64,000 nucleotides of DNA from Shimia litoralis (GTDB taxonomy: Bacteria > Pseudomonadota > Alphaproteobacteria > Rhodobacterales > Rhodobacteraceae). Positions within the stretch are counted from its first letter, which is position 1. Every line of letters begins with the position of its first letter. The DNA lies in contig NZ_SULI01000004.1 of the NCBI RefSeq assembly GCF_005518135.1, forward strand, positions 150,770 to 214,769. The letters run 5' to 3'. The position numbers were made by a program, and so were the translations under genes. This document shows, piece by piece, positions 37,575 through 46,910 of this stretch. The notes beneath the pieces were generated by a model that searched no databases, was not told the origin of the DNA, and worked only from the letters and a program-made list of their open reading frames with translations.

Positions 37575-38948
37575 ATGTTTTTATCCGTATTTGACATGTT
37601 CAAGGTGGGAATCGGCCCGTCATCCTCCCACACGATGGGCCCAATGGTCGCCGCCGCACAGTTCTTGGATATGATGCGCGCCTCACCGTTTGAATTCCAC
37701 GGCGTGCGCGCCTCGCTGCATGGGTCATTGGCGTTCACGGGCGTAGGGCATGCCACCGATCGGGCCACGATTTTGGGGTTGGCCGGGTTCGTGCCCGATA
37801 CCTATGACGCACAAAAAGCGGAACTGACGCTTACCCAGATTCACACCGACCAGCGCGTCGCGCCACAAGGCCTGCCCGAGTTGCACTTCAACCCAAAGAC
37901 CGATCTGCTTTTTGATTTTGGACCGGCCTTGCCCGGTCACGCAAATGGTATGGTGCTGATGGCCACTGACGCCCAAGGCGACATCATACTGCAGGAAACA
38001 TTCTATTCCATCGGCGGTGGGTTTGTCATGACCGAGGCCGAGCTGGCCGCCGGCAAAGACACAAACGAGGGCCCCCCTGTACCGTATCCCTTCAAAACGG
38101 CTGCTGAAATGCTGGAGATGGCGCAGGCCTCGGGCCTGAGTATCGCTGCAATGAAAAAGGCCAACGAAATTGCACGCGGATGCCCCGAGAGCTTTGCAAA
38201 GGGTGCAGCCAGAATATGGGACGTGATGAACGCGTGCATTGAACGCGGCATGGCCACCGAGGGCATTCTACCCGGTGGATTGAATGTCCGACGTCGCGCC
38301 AAGGGGATTCGGGATGCGCTTGAGGCAGAGCGTGGCATGAACCTGAATGCGCCGCATACCATCAACGATTGGATGAGCACCTATGCGATGGCGGTTAACG
38401 AAGAAAACGCCGCCGGTGGTCAAGTTGTCACCGCTCCGACAAACGGCGCAGCGGGTGTGGTGCCTGCGGTCATCCGCTATTGGCTGGATCATGTTCCGGG
38501 TGCATCGGCAACGCGAATTGACGAATTTCTGTTAACCGCAGCCGCCATCGGCGGGTTGGTGAAATTCAACGCCTCTATCTCGGGCGCCGAAGCAGGATGT
38601 CAGGCCGAGGTCGGCAGTGCGGCAGCAATGGGCGCTGCCGGCCTGTGCGCGGTCATGGGGGGCACCCCCGAGCAGGTGGAAAACGCAGCGGAGATCGCGC
38701 TCGAGCATCACCTTGGCATGACCTGTGATCCTGTAAAAGGGCTTGTTCAGGTGCCGTGCATTGAACGCAATGGTCTTGGGGCGATTAAAGCCGTCAGCGC
38801 TGCATCGCTTGCATTGCGCGGGGACGGGCAACACTTTGTACCATTGGATTCGGTCATTGAAACCATGCGTCAGACCGGGCACGACATGCATGAGAAGTAT
38901 AAAGAAACCTCATTAGGTGGCCTTGCCGTCAACGTGCCAAACTGCTGA
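37575..38948 (+). CDS. sdaA: L-serine ammonia-lyase (iron-sulfur dependent)
   Basis: Deaminates L-serine to pyruvate with a [4Fe-4S] cluster. The 457-residue single-chain protein carries the N-terminal beta-domain motif KVGIGPSSSHTMGPM and the C-terminal cluster cysteines in AAGLCAVMGG, MTCDPVKGLV and VPCIERNG. Its reading frame starts 2 nt after the GST stop. A hairpin terminator follows. Serine deamination near glycyl-tRNA synthetase or gltS is not obviously coordinated. Confidence 0.96.
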   Translation: MFLSVFDMFKVGIGPSSSHTMGPMVAAAQFLDMMRASPFEFHGVRASLHGSLAFTGVGHATDRATILGLAGFVPDTYDAQKAELTLTQIHTDQRVAPQGLPELHFNPKTDLLFDFGPALPGHANGMVLMATDAQGDIILQETFYSIGGGFVMTEAELAAGKDTNEGPPVPYPFKTAAEMLEMAQASGLSIAAMKKANEIARGCPESFAKGAARIWDVMNACIERGMATEGILPGGLNVRRRAKGIRDALEAERGMNLNAPHTINDWMSTYAMAVNEENAAGGQVVTAPTNGAAGVVPAVIRYWLDHVPGASATRIDEFLLTAAAIGGLVKFNASISGAEAGCQAEVGSAAAMGAAGLCAVMGGTPEQVENAAEIALEHHLGMTCDPVKGLVQVPCIERNGLGAIKAVSAASLALRGDGQHFVPLDSVIETMRQTGHDMHEKYKETSLGGLAVNVPNC

Positions 38949-38952
38949 GGTT

Positions 38953-38982
38953 CTGGTGGCATCTAGGATTATTTGCCACCAG
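38953..38982. terminator. Bidirectional hairpin terminator
   Basis: CTGGTGGCA (38953-38961) pairs exactly with TGCCACCAG (38974-38982). It sits between the convergent sdaA (end 38948) and lytic transglycosylase (end 39008) genes. It has a 12-nt A/T-rich loop and no long T-run. Confidence 0.65.
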
Positions 38983-39007
38983 CCGCCTATGGGCATCATC
39001 GCCAATC

Positions 39008-39820
39008 TCAGTTTAGCGCAAATACGCATCCATCCGAAATCAGTTCGGGAGGGGTCTTGCATATCCCGCGCGCCACAGTGAATGCGGCAAGCACCTTAGG
39101 CACATAGTCGCGCGTTTCGGCAAAAGGTGGCACCCCGTTGTGCGATCTCACAGAATTTTCACCGGCGTTATATCCGGCCAAAACCAAAATCGGGTCACGT
39201 TCGAAATTCTCCATCAAGAGATCAAGAAAAGCGACCCCGCCCTTAATGTTATCTTGCGCGACCATGGCATCATCAACGCCGAATCGTTCAGCCGTGATAG
39301 GCATTAATTGCATAAGACCCTGCGCCCCTGCTCCGCTCACAGCATCGCTGTCCCCTCCGGATTCAACCGCGATCACGGCCAACACCAACGCCGGAGAAAC
39401 CTGCGTACCGACCGTAGCACGCAAGATATCTACGCCATAGGCCCGCGCAATATTGTGCATATCTTGCAGGCGCGGCGCAGCCACGCCTTTTCCTTGCGGC
39501 GGATTCCCCAACGACACCAAAGCCGGGGCAAGCCGCCCCGGTCCTGAATCAGCAATCAAGGGGGATGTGCTCTCCCAAAACCAATCATATCGTGACAACG
39601 GCACTGCATCGCCATCGGCTGTGCTAGGGCTCACGGGGCTTACATACTGGGGGTCCTCGGGCGAGATTTGCACGTCAATTTTTGGACCTTGCCCCGGCTT
39701 CGGCGGTTTTACGCGTTTCGCACTAAAGTCAGGAAAGGGCGTGGGCGCTTCGGCGCGCGCACTTGTGACACAGGTCAACACAATCGCCAATATGCCGGGA
39801 CACAACCTAAAGCTCATCAT
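39008..39820 (-). CDS. Exported lytic transglycosylase (SLT domain)
   Basis: A 270-residue periplasmic muramidase-like enzyme. A signal peptide (MMSFRLCPGILAIVLTCVTSARA) is followed by a proline-rich linker and a C-terminal goose-type/SLT lysozyme domain (about residues 130-245) with the catalytic glutamate in LAVIAVESGGDSDAVSGAGAQ, GLMQLMP and YNAGENSV. It cleaves peptidoglycan glycan strands to 1,6-anhydro products. It is divergent from the Tad pilus locus, and such enzymes often help assemble envelope machines, though a dedicated role is only inference. Confidence 0.9.
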   Translation of the reverse strand: MMSFRLCPGILAIVLTCVTSARAEAPTPFPDFSAKRVKPPKPGQGPKIDVQISPEDPQYVSPVSPSTADGDAVPLSRYDWFWESTSPLIADSGPGRLAPALVSLGNPPQGKGVAAPRLQDMHNIARAYGVDILRATVGTQVSPALVLAVIAVESGGDSDAVSGAGAQGLMQLMPITAERFGVDDAMVAQDNIKGGVAFLDLLMENFERDPILVLAGYNAGENSVRSHNGVPPFAETRDYVPKVLAAFTVARGICKTPPELISDGCVFALN

Positions 39821-40154
39821 TTTCGACTCATTGTACGATTACATGTCGGCCAGACTGTCAGAAACTCTCTTTCAACACCAGATTTCACCGCCTGCTCGGA
39901 CGAAATTCAACTATTACGGGCGCATAAATTATCGCAGATGATAATTATTATACAATACTTACAATACCTTAAAATAATTTTCCGGATATTTAGACAACCT
40001 TCCTAAAATCGCACCATTCGCGCCCAAATCGTGCCCCAATCAACAGCGATATTATCCTCATACCAAGTCGGACACGGGCACACAGTTCTAGCCCATCAAT
40101 GTTTGCCCGGCCGGGTTGAGACAAAAATTTACTGATCCTTTGGAGGGACACACC
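39821..40154. other. Intergenic region upstream of the Tad locus
   Basis: A 334-nt divergent region between the lytic transglycosylase and the first Flp pilin. It has a conspicuously A/T-rich stretch (about 39930-40005, including ATAATTATTATACAAT) likely to hold promoter elements for the pilin transcript, and a G/C-rich GCCCGGCCGGG palindrome near 40108. I see no convincing open reading frame or defined -35/-10 pair. Confidence 0.6.
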
Positions 40155-40334
40155 ATGATGAACTTTATCAAAAACTTCCGCAAAGACGACAACGGCGCTG
40201 TAACTGTAGACTGGGTTGTTCTGACAGCTGCTGTCGTTGGCCTGGCTGTTGCAGCCTATACCGCCATCGAAACAAACACCAAAGAACTGGCTGCTCAAGC
40301 GGCAACAACTGTTAAAGGCGAAGTGGGCAAATAA
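40155..40334 (+). CDS. Flp family type IVb pilin (major pilin candidate)
   Basis: A 59-residue Flp prepilin. A positively charged leader (MMNFIKNFRKDDNG) precedes the hydrophobic segment AVTVDWVVLTAAVVGLAVAAY. The prepilin peptidase site after Gly14 is clear, but the canonical Glu5-Tyr6 of mature Flp pilins is Asp5-Trp6. GGAGGGA lies eight bases before ATG 40155. It is followed by a strong hairpin and a second pilin gene, suggesting this copy is made in greater amounts. Mature length 45 residues. Confidence 0.9.
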   Translation: MMNFIKNFRKDDNGAVTVDWVVLTAAVVGLAVAAYTAIETNTKELAAQAATTVKGEVGK

Positions 40335-40360
40335 GCCCCTCCCTAATTCGTATCTCTGTT

Positions 40361-40390
40361 TTGGGGCCTCGCCAGAGGGCGTGGCCCCAA
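40361..40390 (+). terminator. Strong hairpin between the two pilin genes
   Basis: TTGGGGCC-T-CGCC-AGA-GGGCG-T-GGCCCCAA folds into a long stem with a 3-nt loop, 26 nt after the first pilin stop. No T-run follows, so partial termination or 3-prime protection of the pilin mRNA is more likely than full termination. Confidence 0.55.
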
Positions 40391-40508
40391 AGCTTGTTAA
40401 CGCGGAAAACATCTTTCCCGATATAGACAAGTCCTATCTGTTTAAGACGGCTGCCCTACTTTCGTTAGCTTTGACAATATCAGGCACTCTCAAGTGAAGG
40501 TCGATACT

Positions 40509-40685
40509 ATGAAACGCTTCTTGACAAAGTTTCGCGGAAACGAGCGCGGCGCAGTCACCGTTGACTGGGTCGTTATCGTCGCGGGCGTTGTTGCGCTTGG
40601 CGTAGCGGCCATGACTCTGATTGAGACAGAGGCGACCAACCTTGCGACCACCACCGGAAAAACTATTTCAGATCGCGCGAAATAA
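40509..40685 (+). CDS. Flp family type IVb pilin (second copy)
   Basis: A 58-residue Flp prepilin, MKRFLTKFRGNERG followed by AVTVDWVVIVAGVVALGV. Leader and cleavage site match the first copy, with the same Asp5-Trp6 in place of Glu5-Tyr6; the C-terminal halves differ considerably. GAAGG lies eight bases before ATG 40509 (a GTG at 40494 is in frame). Its position before cpaB and after the hairpin suggests a lower-abundance or specialised pilin. Confidence 0.88.
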   Translation: MKRFLTKFRGNERGAVTVDWVVIVAGVVALGVAAMTLIETEATNLATTTGKTISDRAK

Positions 40686-40838
40686 TTTTCGCGCAAATGA
40701 CGCGGGAAAGCCCAAAAACGAGCCATAAGGCTCCAATATTTCGCCACAATCCTCTGTGAAACTTAGCTCGAACCCACTTGTGCCCGCCCCACCCCGTTGG
40801 CGGATGTTATGTGGCGCATTGGAAAGAAAGGACACGAC

Positions 40839-41699
40839 ATGCGTATAGTATTCGCTCTCGTTCTATTGGTCGGTTTAGGATTGGCAGGATTCGCCGTCTA
40901 TATGGCCCAGAACTATATTCAAGGGTATCAATCCGCCTTGGAGCAGGAACGCGCGGCCAAAAAGCCGGACATCGAAACCGTGGATGTCTATGTCATGACG
41001 CGTACGATCAAATACGGCGAAGATTTGCTGGAGGAGGACGCCCGCATCGTGAAGTTCCCTAAAGAGGCGCTTCCTGAGGGGGTCTTTCAAACCAAAGAAG
41101 ATCTGTTCCCCGAAAATGATGATCGTCGACGCGTGGTGTTGCGCGCAATGGAAGAAAACGAAGCCATCATGGCGCTCAAGGTTTCCAAGCCCGGGGAAGA
41201 TGGCGGATTGACCTCGCGCCTTGAACGCGGAATGCGGGCGTTTGCAATCAAAGTTGATGTCGCCAGCGGCGTGTCCGGCTTTTTGCGCCCTGGTGATCGC
41301 GTAGACGTATACTGGACCGGAAGCGTGCGTGACGCAGGCAAGCGCAACGAAGGTAAAGAGGTGACAAAGCTCATCGAAACCAGCGTTGGATTGCTCGCAA
41401 TCGACCAGACGGCCAATGAAGAAGTCGAAGCTGGCACAGTGGCGCGCACTGTCACCGTGGCCGTCAGCCCTCAGCAAGTTGCGGCACTGGCACAGGCGCA
41501 ATCAACCGGTAGCCTGATGTTGGCCTTGGTGGGCGCAAAAGATGACACCATCGCAGATGCCATTGAGGTCGATCAACGCAGCCTCTTGGGGATTGAGCGC
41601 GAGGAAATTGCGCAAGAAATCGAGGAAGAAAAGGTTTGTACCATCAAGACCCGCCGCGGAGCCGATGTTGTACAAATTCCAATCCCTTGCACAAACTAA
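40839..41699 (+). CDS. cpaB: Flp pilus assembly protein CpaB/RcpC
   Basis: A 286-residue periplasmic assembly protein anchored by an N-terminal helix (MRIVFALVLLVGLGLAGFAVYMAQ). An SAF domain follows (about residues 46-110, VYVMTRTIKYGEDLLEEDARIVKFP) with KVDVASGVSGFLRPGDRVDVYWTG, the RcpC/CpaB signature. CpaB is thought to link the secretin to the inner-membrane platform or bind peptidoglycan. ATG 40839 follows GAAAGGA. It ends at a GAGGGCG/CGCCCTC hairpin. Confidence 0.94.
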   Translation: MRIVFALVLLVGLGLAGFAVYMAQNYIQGYQSALEQERAAKKPDIETVDVYVMTRTIKYGEDLLEEDARIVKFPKEALPEGVFQTKEDLFPENDDRRRVVLRAMEENEAIMALKVSKPGEDGGLTSRLERGMRAFAIKVDVASGVSGFLRPGDRVDVYWTGSVRDAGKRNEGKEVTKLIETSVGLLAIDQTANEEVEAGTVARTVTVAVSPQQVAALAQAQSTGSLMLALVGAKDDTIADAIEVDQRSLLGIEREEIAQEIEEEKVCTIKTRRGADVVQIPIPCTN

Positions 41700-41716
41700 C
41701 ATGTTATCAATCTATT

Positions 41717-41749
41717 AGAGGGCGCTTCATCCAGAAACGCCCTCTTTTC
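41717..41749 (+). terminator. Hairpin between cpaB and cpaC
   Basis: AGAGGGCG (41717-41724) pairs with CGCCCTCT (41738-41745), followed by TTTTCG. It lies 18 nt after the cpaB stop. It may partly separate pilin/cpaB expression from the rest of the Tad genes. Confidence 0.65.
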
Positions 41750-41891
41750 GCTGTCGCTATGTTGCCCGGCGCACACATCAATAAGATCGTCGAAGTCATT
41801 GATTCTTGCAATGAAACGCAAATTGACGCACATTGATCCCAAATGTGGGCAAAAGATCCACACCCGAGGCGTGATCAAAAAGGCAGGTCAC

Positions 41892-43319
41892 ATGAAATAT
41901 CGCAGTTTAGTTGGCGCAGCCCTGTTGGGTCTGTCCATTGGTATAGTTCCTAGCTTTGCGCCCATTGCGCAGGCGGAAACTCTTCGTGTTGTACGTAACG
42001 GAACCTCCTCAACGCTTGGGGTGCCGATGAATCGCGCGGTGGTCGTGGAAAGCGACGTACCCTTTGCAGAACTCTCTATCGCCAACCCCGCGATTGCGGA
42101 TATTTCCTCTCTTTCAGATCGTACGATCTATGTCTTGGGCAAGGCCCCAGGGGCAACGACCTTGACGTTGCTTGATGGCTCTGGACGTTTGATCACCAAT
42201 GTAGAGGTGCGCGTCGCACCCGATATCAGCGAATTCAAAGAGCGCCTTCGCCAGATCTTGCCCGGCGAGAAAATCGAAGTGCGCACTGCAAATGATGGCA
42301 TCGTGTTATCAGGTACCGTGTCCAGCTCGCAGAAACTTCAGCGCGCGATGGATCTCGCCGAGCGGTATGCCCCCGAGCGCGTGTCCAACCTGATGGTTGT
42401 TGGTGGCGTTCAGCAAGTCATGCTGAAGGTCCGATTTGCCGAGATGCAACGCACCGTATCTAAATCCCTAAGTTCCTCGCTTTCAATAAGCGGCGCTTTG
42501 GGCGGTGGAAGCACTGGCGTCAAAGGCGGGACCAACACGACGGTCACCAACGGGGCCGTAGACAATGCACTGTCCGGCAACCTGCCAACATCAAATAATA
42601 ATAACGGCGCAGTTCTGTTTGGCTTTAACGCAGGCAGTGTCCAAGTCGGGCTATTGCTGGAAGCCCTTGAAAGCAAAGGGGTTGTGCGCACCTTAGCAGA
42701 ACCGAATTTGACGGCTCTTTCTGGTCAAGAAGCCAAGTTTCTTGCGGGTGGCGAGTATCCAATTCCCGTCAGCCAAGAAAACGGTGCCGTTACAATTGAA
42801 TTCAAACCATTTGGTGTTGAGCTGAACTTTGTGCCTCGCGTTGTAGACACCGACTTGATCAATCTAGAATTGATGGCTGCCGTGTCCGCACTAGATTCCA
42901 CGAACGCGTATCAAGACGGGACATTTACCATCAGCGCCTTTAAGCGCCGCGAAACATCCACCACCGTAGAATTGCGCGATGGCGAGAGCTTTGCGATTGC
43001 CGGACTGCTTCAGGATGACTTTAGCGATGCGAATGGTCAGGTGCCTTGGCTTGGTGATATTCCAGTGTTGGGCTCACTATTTAGGAGCGCGAACTATCAG
43101 CGTTCTCAATCAGAGTTGGTGATCATTATCACTGCGCATCTCGTGACACCAACACGTGGAGAGGCCCTGGCCCTCCCAACAGACCGTATTAAGCCGCCAA
43201 GCGAATCCGATCTCTTCCTGTTTGGCCGCGTCGCGCGCGAAAATGCCCCGAAAAAAGGGACCGCCGGAGAGGTCGCCAAGCAAGACTTTACCGGTTCTTA
43301 TGGCTATGTGATGGATTAA
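41892..43319 (+). CDS. cpaC: Tad secretin CpaC/RcpA
   Basis: The outer-membrane secretin through which the Flp pilus passes, 475 residues. A signal peptide (MKYRSLVGAALLGLSIGIVPS) is followed by an N-terminal pilus-secretin domain (ADISSLSDRTIYVLGKAPGATTLTLLD), a BON-like domain (GIVLSGTVSSSQKLQRAMDLAERY) and the secretin core with LLEALESKGVVRTLAEPNLTALSGQEAKFLAGGEYPIP and the terminal PWLGDIPVLGSLFR motif. AGGCAGG lies upstream of ATG 41892. The OmpA lipoprotein gene starts 3 nt later. Confidence 0.95.
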   Translation: MKYRSLVGAALLGLSIGIVPSFAPIAQAETLRVVRNGTSSTLGVPMNRAVVVESDVPFAELSIANPAIADISSLSDRTIYVLGKAPGATTLTLLDGSGRLITNVEVRVAPDISEFKERLRQILPGEKIEVRTANDGIVLSGTVSSSQKLQRAMDLAERYAPERVSNLMVVGGVQQVMLKVRFAEMQRTVSKSLSSSLSISGALGGGSTGVKGGTNTTVTNGAVDNALSGNLPTSNNNNGAVLFGFNAGSVQVGLLLEALESKGVVRTLAEPNLTALSGQEAKFLAGGEYPIPVSQENGAVTIEFKPFGVELNFVPRVVDTDLINLELMAAVSALDSTNAYQDGTFTISAFKRRETSTTVELRDGESFAIAGLLQDDFSDANGQVPWLGDIPVLGSLFRSANYQRSQSELVIIITAHLVTPTRGEALALPTDRIKPPSESDLFLFGRVARENAPKKGTAGEVAKQDFTGSYGYVMD

Positions 43320-43322
43320 GGC

Positions 43323-43970
43323 ATGCGCGAACCAATGAAGAAAACCATCGCCGCCAGCGCACTGATTGCCTTATCTGCTTGCTCGTTTGACAACTATCGC
43401 GAGGCCGGCGCATCGATTGATCGTGGCACCTTTGGCATTGCGACCGTGAACAACACGCAAATTCACTCGGGTGAAAAGCAGTATAGAATAGACTTGGCGA
43501 ACCGGTTTGCCGACGAAGTCACCTCTACTGTGACATTCGGGTTCGACAGTGCTCAATTGGATGATCAAGCGCGAACAGTTTTGCGGCAACAAGCCGACTG
43601 GATTCGCCAATTTCCAGAAGTACGTTTCCGTGTCTATGGCCACACCGACGCGGTTGGGTCCAGCAACTATAACTATGCACTGGGCAAGCGTCGCGCAAAT
43701 GCAGTTGTCGCCTATTTGTCCAGACAGGGCATTGGGCGTGACCGCCTAGAAGCCGTTGTTTCATTGGGCAAAACCCAACCTCTGATCGTAAGCCAGGGTC
43801 GGGAACGCAAGAATCGCCGCACCGTCACCGAGGTCTCTGGATTTGTGGAACGGCACCCAACTGTGCTTGATGGCAAATACGCTGCGATCATCTACCGCGA
43901 CTATGTCCAAAGCGCCGAGGTCAAGACCACGCTGTCCGGTATCGCAAGCGCTGGCAGCGAGAGCGAATAA
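43323..43970 (+). CDS. OmpA family lipoprotein of the Tad locus
   Basis: A 215-residue outer-membrane lipoprotein. The lipobox is LSAC at the end of MREPMKKTIAASALIALSAC, and the C-terminal half is an OmpA-like peptidoglycan-binding domain: TFGFDSAQLDDQARTVLRQQ, VYGHTDAVGSSNYNYALGKRRANAV and ERKNRRTVTE. It probably anchors the secretin to peptidoglycan, in the position of RcpB/CpaD-like components of other Tad loci. It is 3 nt downstream of cpaC. Confidence 0.9.
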   Translation: MREPMKKTIAASALIALSACSFDNYREAGASIDRGTFGIATVNNTQIHSGEKQYRIDLANRFADEVTSTVTFGFDSAQLDDQARTVLRQQADWIRQFPEVRFRVYGHTDAVGSSNYNYALGKRRANAVVAYLSRQGIGRDRLEAVVSLGKTQPLIVSQGRERKNRRTVTEVSGFVERHPTVLDGKYAAIIYRDYVQSAEVKTTLSGIASAGSESE

Positions 43971-44186
43971 GGCCCCAATCCGGTTATCGTCTCAAAATAC
44001 CGCACAATTTCGGTTTTTTGGCCCCAATGTTGCCCAAGTTCACAGCGACATTCATTCCAAAGGCAGTAGTGCGTCCGGCGTGAGTCGGGCACGACACAAG
44101 TGAATGCCGCCCCACGAGATGTGTTTGTATCTCTTGCGGACGGACAACCAGTTCACAGCGTCGTCAAACAGGAACCGAGGCGAACA

Positions 44187-45440
44187 ATGACGAGTGACAT
44201 GATACAATCCGACCCAAGCCCAATTTTGGCATGCACCGTATGCCGGGATGTGCAGAATTTCGAGACGTTGATCGTCGATATGGAAGACGCACTGGGCGAA
44301 CAATGGGGTGACCTTGGTTTCACTGACGTCTTACAGTTTTTCGGACAACCAGATGCCAAGAGTCTTGAGTTCATTGCGCTCGCAATTGACGATTATGACG
44401 AGGAAAACCTCGCTCAGTTGATGACTGTCATCGACGCTGCCAAAAGCCGGGACATCCGCATCATACTTATCGCCGAAGACGTTACACCTGCATCCTTGCA
44501 CAAGCTCTTGCGGCATGGAGCCGACGAATTTATTCCGTATCCGCTCCCTCAAGGCGAGCTTCAGGACGCCATCACACGCATCCGCACGCCAAAAACCGTC
44601 GAAGCCCCTGCCCCGGAACCCCAGGCCGCCCCCACAATGGCTCTGCAACCGGATCAGCAATCTCGCGAAGGCGTGATTATTGCGGTGCACGGCCTTGCAG
44701 GTGGCACCGGCGCGACCACGCTTGCGGTGAACCTGGCGTGGGAACTGGCGAACACAAGCAAAAAAGATAATCCATCAGTCTGCCTGCTTGATCTGGATCT
44801 GCAGTTTGGCTCGGTGTCGACATACCTAGACCTGCCCAGACGTGAAGCCGTGTTCGAGCTTTTGGCGGACACCGAAAGCATGGACAGCGAGAGTTTCGAT
44901 CAGGCGCTTGTCAGCTTTGACGACAAGATGCGCGTTTTGACAGCCCCCTCGGATATGATCCCTCTGGATTTGGTGGCATCAGAAGACATTGAGCGTATTC
45001 TGGATACAGCCCGACGCCACTTCGACTATGTTGTGGTCGATATGCCATCTACGCTGGTGCAGTGGTCCGAAACCGTTCTGACGGCCGCGCATGTCTATTT
45101 CGCCACCTTGGAAATCGACATGCGTTCAGCCCAGAACGCAATGCGTCTCAAGCGTGCCCTTCAAGCCGAAGACCTTCCCTTTGAAAAGCTGCGGTATGTT
45201 CTGAACCGCGCTCCCAAGTTTACCGACTTGGCCGGGAAAAGCCGCGTGAAGCGCCTTGCCGAGAGCCTGAGCATCTCGATTGATGTGCTGTTGCCTGACG
45301 GCGGGCGCCAAGTCATGCAGGGCGCAGATCACGGCCAGCCCCTCTTAGCGTCAGCGGCGAAAAACCCGTTGCGCAAGGAAATCGCAAAACTGGCGCAGAG
45401 CCTGCACCAGCTTGATCAAACAGATCCCAAAGCGGCCTGA
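44187..45440 (+). CDS. cpaE: Tad localization ATPase CpaE/TadZ
   Basis: A MinD/ParA-like ATPase that localises the Tad apparatus. From ATG 44187 (GAGG six bases before) it has 417 residues: an N-terminal receiver-like domain lacking clear phosphorylation site residues (IALAIDDYD, IRIILIAEDVTP, GADEFIPYPL), a deviant Walker A (VHGLAGGTGATTLAVNLAWE), a Walker A-prime-like LDLDLQFGSVSTYLDL and DYVVVDMPS. A GTG at 44100 would add 29 residues without a ribosome site. The cpaF gene follows 16 nt after the stop. Confidence 0.93.
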   Translation: MTSDMIQSDPSPILACTVCRDVQNFETLIVDMEDALGEQWGDLGFTDVLQFFGQPDAKSLEFIALAIDDYDEENLAQLMTVIDAAKSRDIRIILIAEDVTPASLHKLLRHGADEFIPYPLPQGELQDAITRIRTPKTVEAPAPEPQAAPTMALQPDQQSREGVIIAVHGLAGGTGATTLAVNLAWELANTSKKDNPSVCLLDLDLQFGSVSTYLDLPRREAVFELLADTESMDSESFDQALVSFDDKMRVLTAPSDMIPLDLVASEDIERILDTARRHFDYVVVDMPSTLVQWSETVLTAAHVYFATLEIDMRSAQNAMRLKRALQAEDLPFEKLRYVLNRAPKFTDLAGKSRVKRLAESLSISIDVLLPDGGRQVMQGADHGQPLLASAAKNPLRKEIAKLAQSLHQLDQTDPKAA

Positions 45441-45456
45441 ATAGAGGGACCAGAGA

Positions 45457-46905
45457 ATGTTTTCACGTTACAAAAAAGCAGACACCCCAAAGGCCGCAGC
45501 ACCTGCCGCAGTTGCTCCGGTCGCTACGGCTGCGCCTGCGAATGATGCCCCAGAAGCCGTCAAACCATCGATTGCACGCAAGCCACTGCCACAGGTCGCA
45601 GCGCGGGCAGCATCAGGCGACAAGGAACGCAAGCGCAAGGAGCGCCTAGGGGAAATCAAGCTAGAGCTACACCGCGAGCTATTGGACAACTTGAACCTAT
45701 CAGCGCTCGAGCACGCGACCGAAGCCGATTTACGCAATGAAATCAGCGCAATCGCAAGTGAGGTCTTGCAGGATCGTGCCATTGTTTTGAACCGTGATGA
45801 ACGATCAACTTTGAATCAGGAGCTCTATGACGAGGTCACAGGTCTTGGCCCACTCGAGACTCTGCTCAAAGATGAATCTGTGAACGATATTCTGGTGAAC
45901 GGCCCTCAGCAAATCTTTGTGGAGCGCGCGGGCAAACTTGAACTGACCGACATCACGTTCAAAGATGAAAAGCACCTGTTGCGCATCATCGACAAAATCG
46001 TCTCGGCGGTTGGCCGTCGTGTAGATGAATCAAACCCCTATGTGGATGCGCGTCTTGCGGACGGGTCCCGCTTTAACGCGATGGTGCCCCCTGTTGCCGT
46101 GGACGGATCCCTGGTGTCGATCCGGAAGTTCAAAAAGGACAAACTCGGCATTGATGATCTCGTGAGTTTTGGGGCCTTTTCTGAAGAAATGGCCGCCTAT
46201 TTGCAGGCGGCCGTCGCCACGCGCCTCAACGTAATTGTGTCGGGTGGTACGGGCTCGGGGAAAACAACAACCCTGAATGCCTTGTCTTCTTTCATCGACA
46301 ACGCAGAACGTATCCTCACCATCGAAGACACCGCCGAACTTCAGCTTCAGCAAACTCACGTTGGACGCATGGAAAGCCGCCCGCCAAACGTCGAAGGCAA
46401 AGGCGAAGTGTCACCCCGCGACTGTCTTAAGAACGCTCTGCGGATGCGGCCAGATCGCATTATTGTGGGCGAGACCCGTGGCGAAGAAGTCATCGACATG
46501 CTTCAGGCCATGAACACGGGCCACGACGGCTCTATGACGACAATCCACGCCAACTCGGCACGTGATGGTGTCAGCCGCTTGGAAAATATGATCGCTATGG
46601 CCGGCATTGAAATGCCGCTCAAGGCCGTTCGCTCGCAAATCTCGTCAGCTGTGAACCTAATTGTACAGGCAAGCCGTCTTCAGGACGGGTCGCGCCGCAT
46701 GACGTCGATCACAGAAATCACGGGCATGGAAGGCGACGTGATCTCGATGCAGGAAATCTTTCGGTATCAGCGCACAGGCCTTGGCCCAAATAACAAAATC
46801 ATCGGTCACTTCACCTCAACAGGTGTGCGTAGCCACTATTCTGAACGCTTCAAGATGTGGGGCTACGACTTGCCCGCAAGCATCTACGAACCAACAGCGG
46901 GATAA
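45457..46905 (+). CDS. cpaF: Tad secretion ATPase CpaF/TadA
   Basis: The hexameric ATPase that powers pilus assembly (and perhaps retraction), 482 residues. After an alanine/proline-rich N-terminus come the core motifs: the N-terminal domain [24 protein letters not shown], the Walker [19 protein letters not shown] (residues 263-270), [10 protein letters not shown], the Walker B region [14 protein letters not shown] and the histidine-box [17 protein letters not shown] 45457 follows GAGGGACCAGAGA. It sits between tadZ and tadB, the standard Tad order. Confidence 0.96.
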   Translation: MFSRYKKADTPKAAAPAAVAPVATAAPANDAPEAVKPSIARKPLPQVAARAASGDKERKRKERLGEIKLELHRELLDNLNLSALEHATEADLRNEISAIASEVLQDRAIVLNRDERSTLNQELYDEVTGLGPLETLLKDESVNDILVNGPQQIFVERAGKLELTDITFKDEKHLLRIIDKIVSAVGRRVDESNPYVDARLADGSRFNAMVPPVAVDGSLVSIRKFKKDKLGIDDLVSFGAFSEEMAAYLQAAVATRLNVIVSGGTGSGKTTTLNALSSFIDNAERILTIEDTAELQLQQTHVGRMESRPPNVEGKGEVSPRDCLKNALRMRPDRIIVGETRGEEVIDMLQAMNTGHDGSMTTIHANSARDGVSRLENMIAMAGIEMPLKAVRSQISSAVNLIVQASRLQDGSRRMTSITEITGMEGDVISMQEIFRYQRTGLGPNNKIIGHFTSTGVRSHYSERFKMWGYDLPASIYEPTAG

Positions 46906-46910
46906 ATCAC

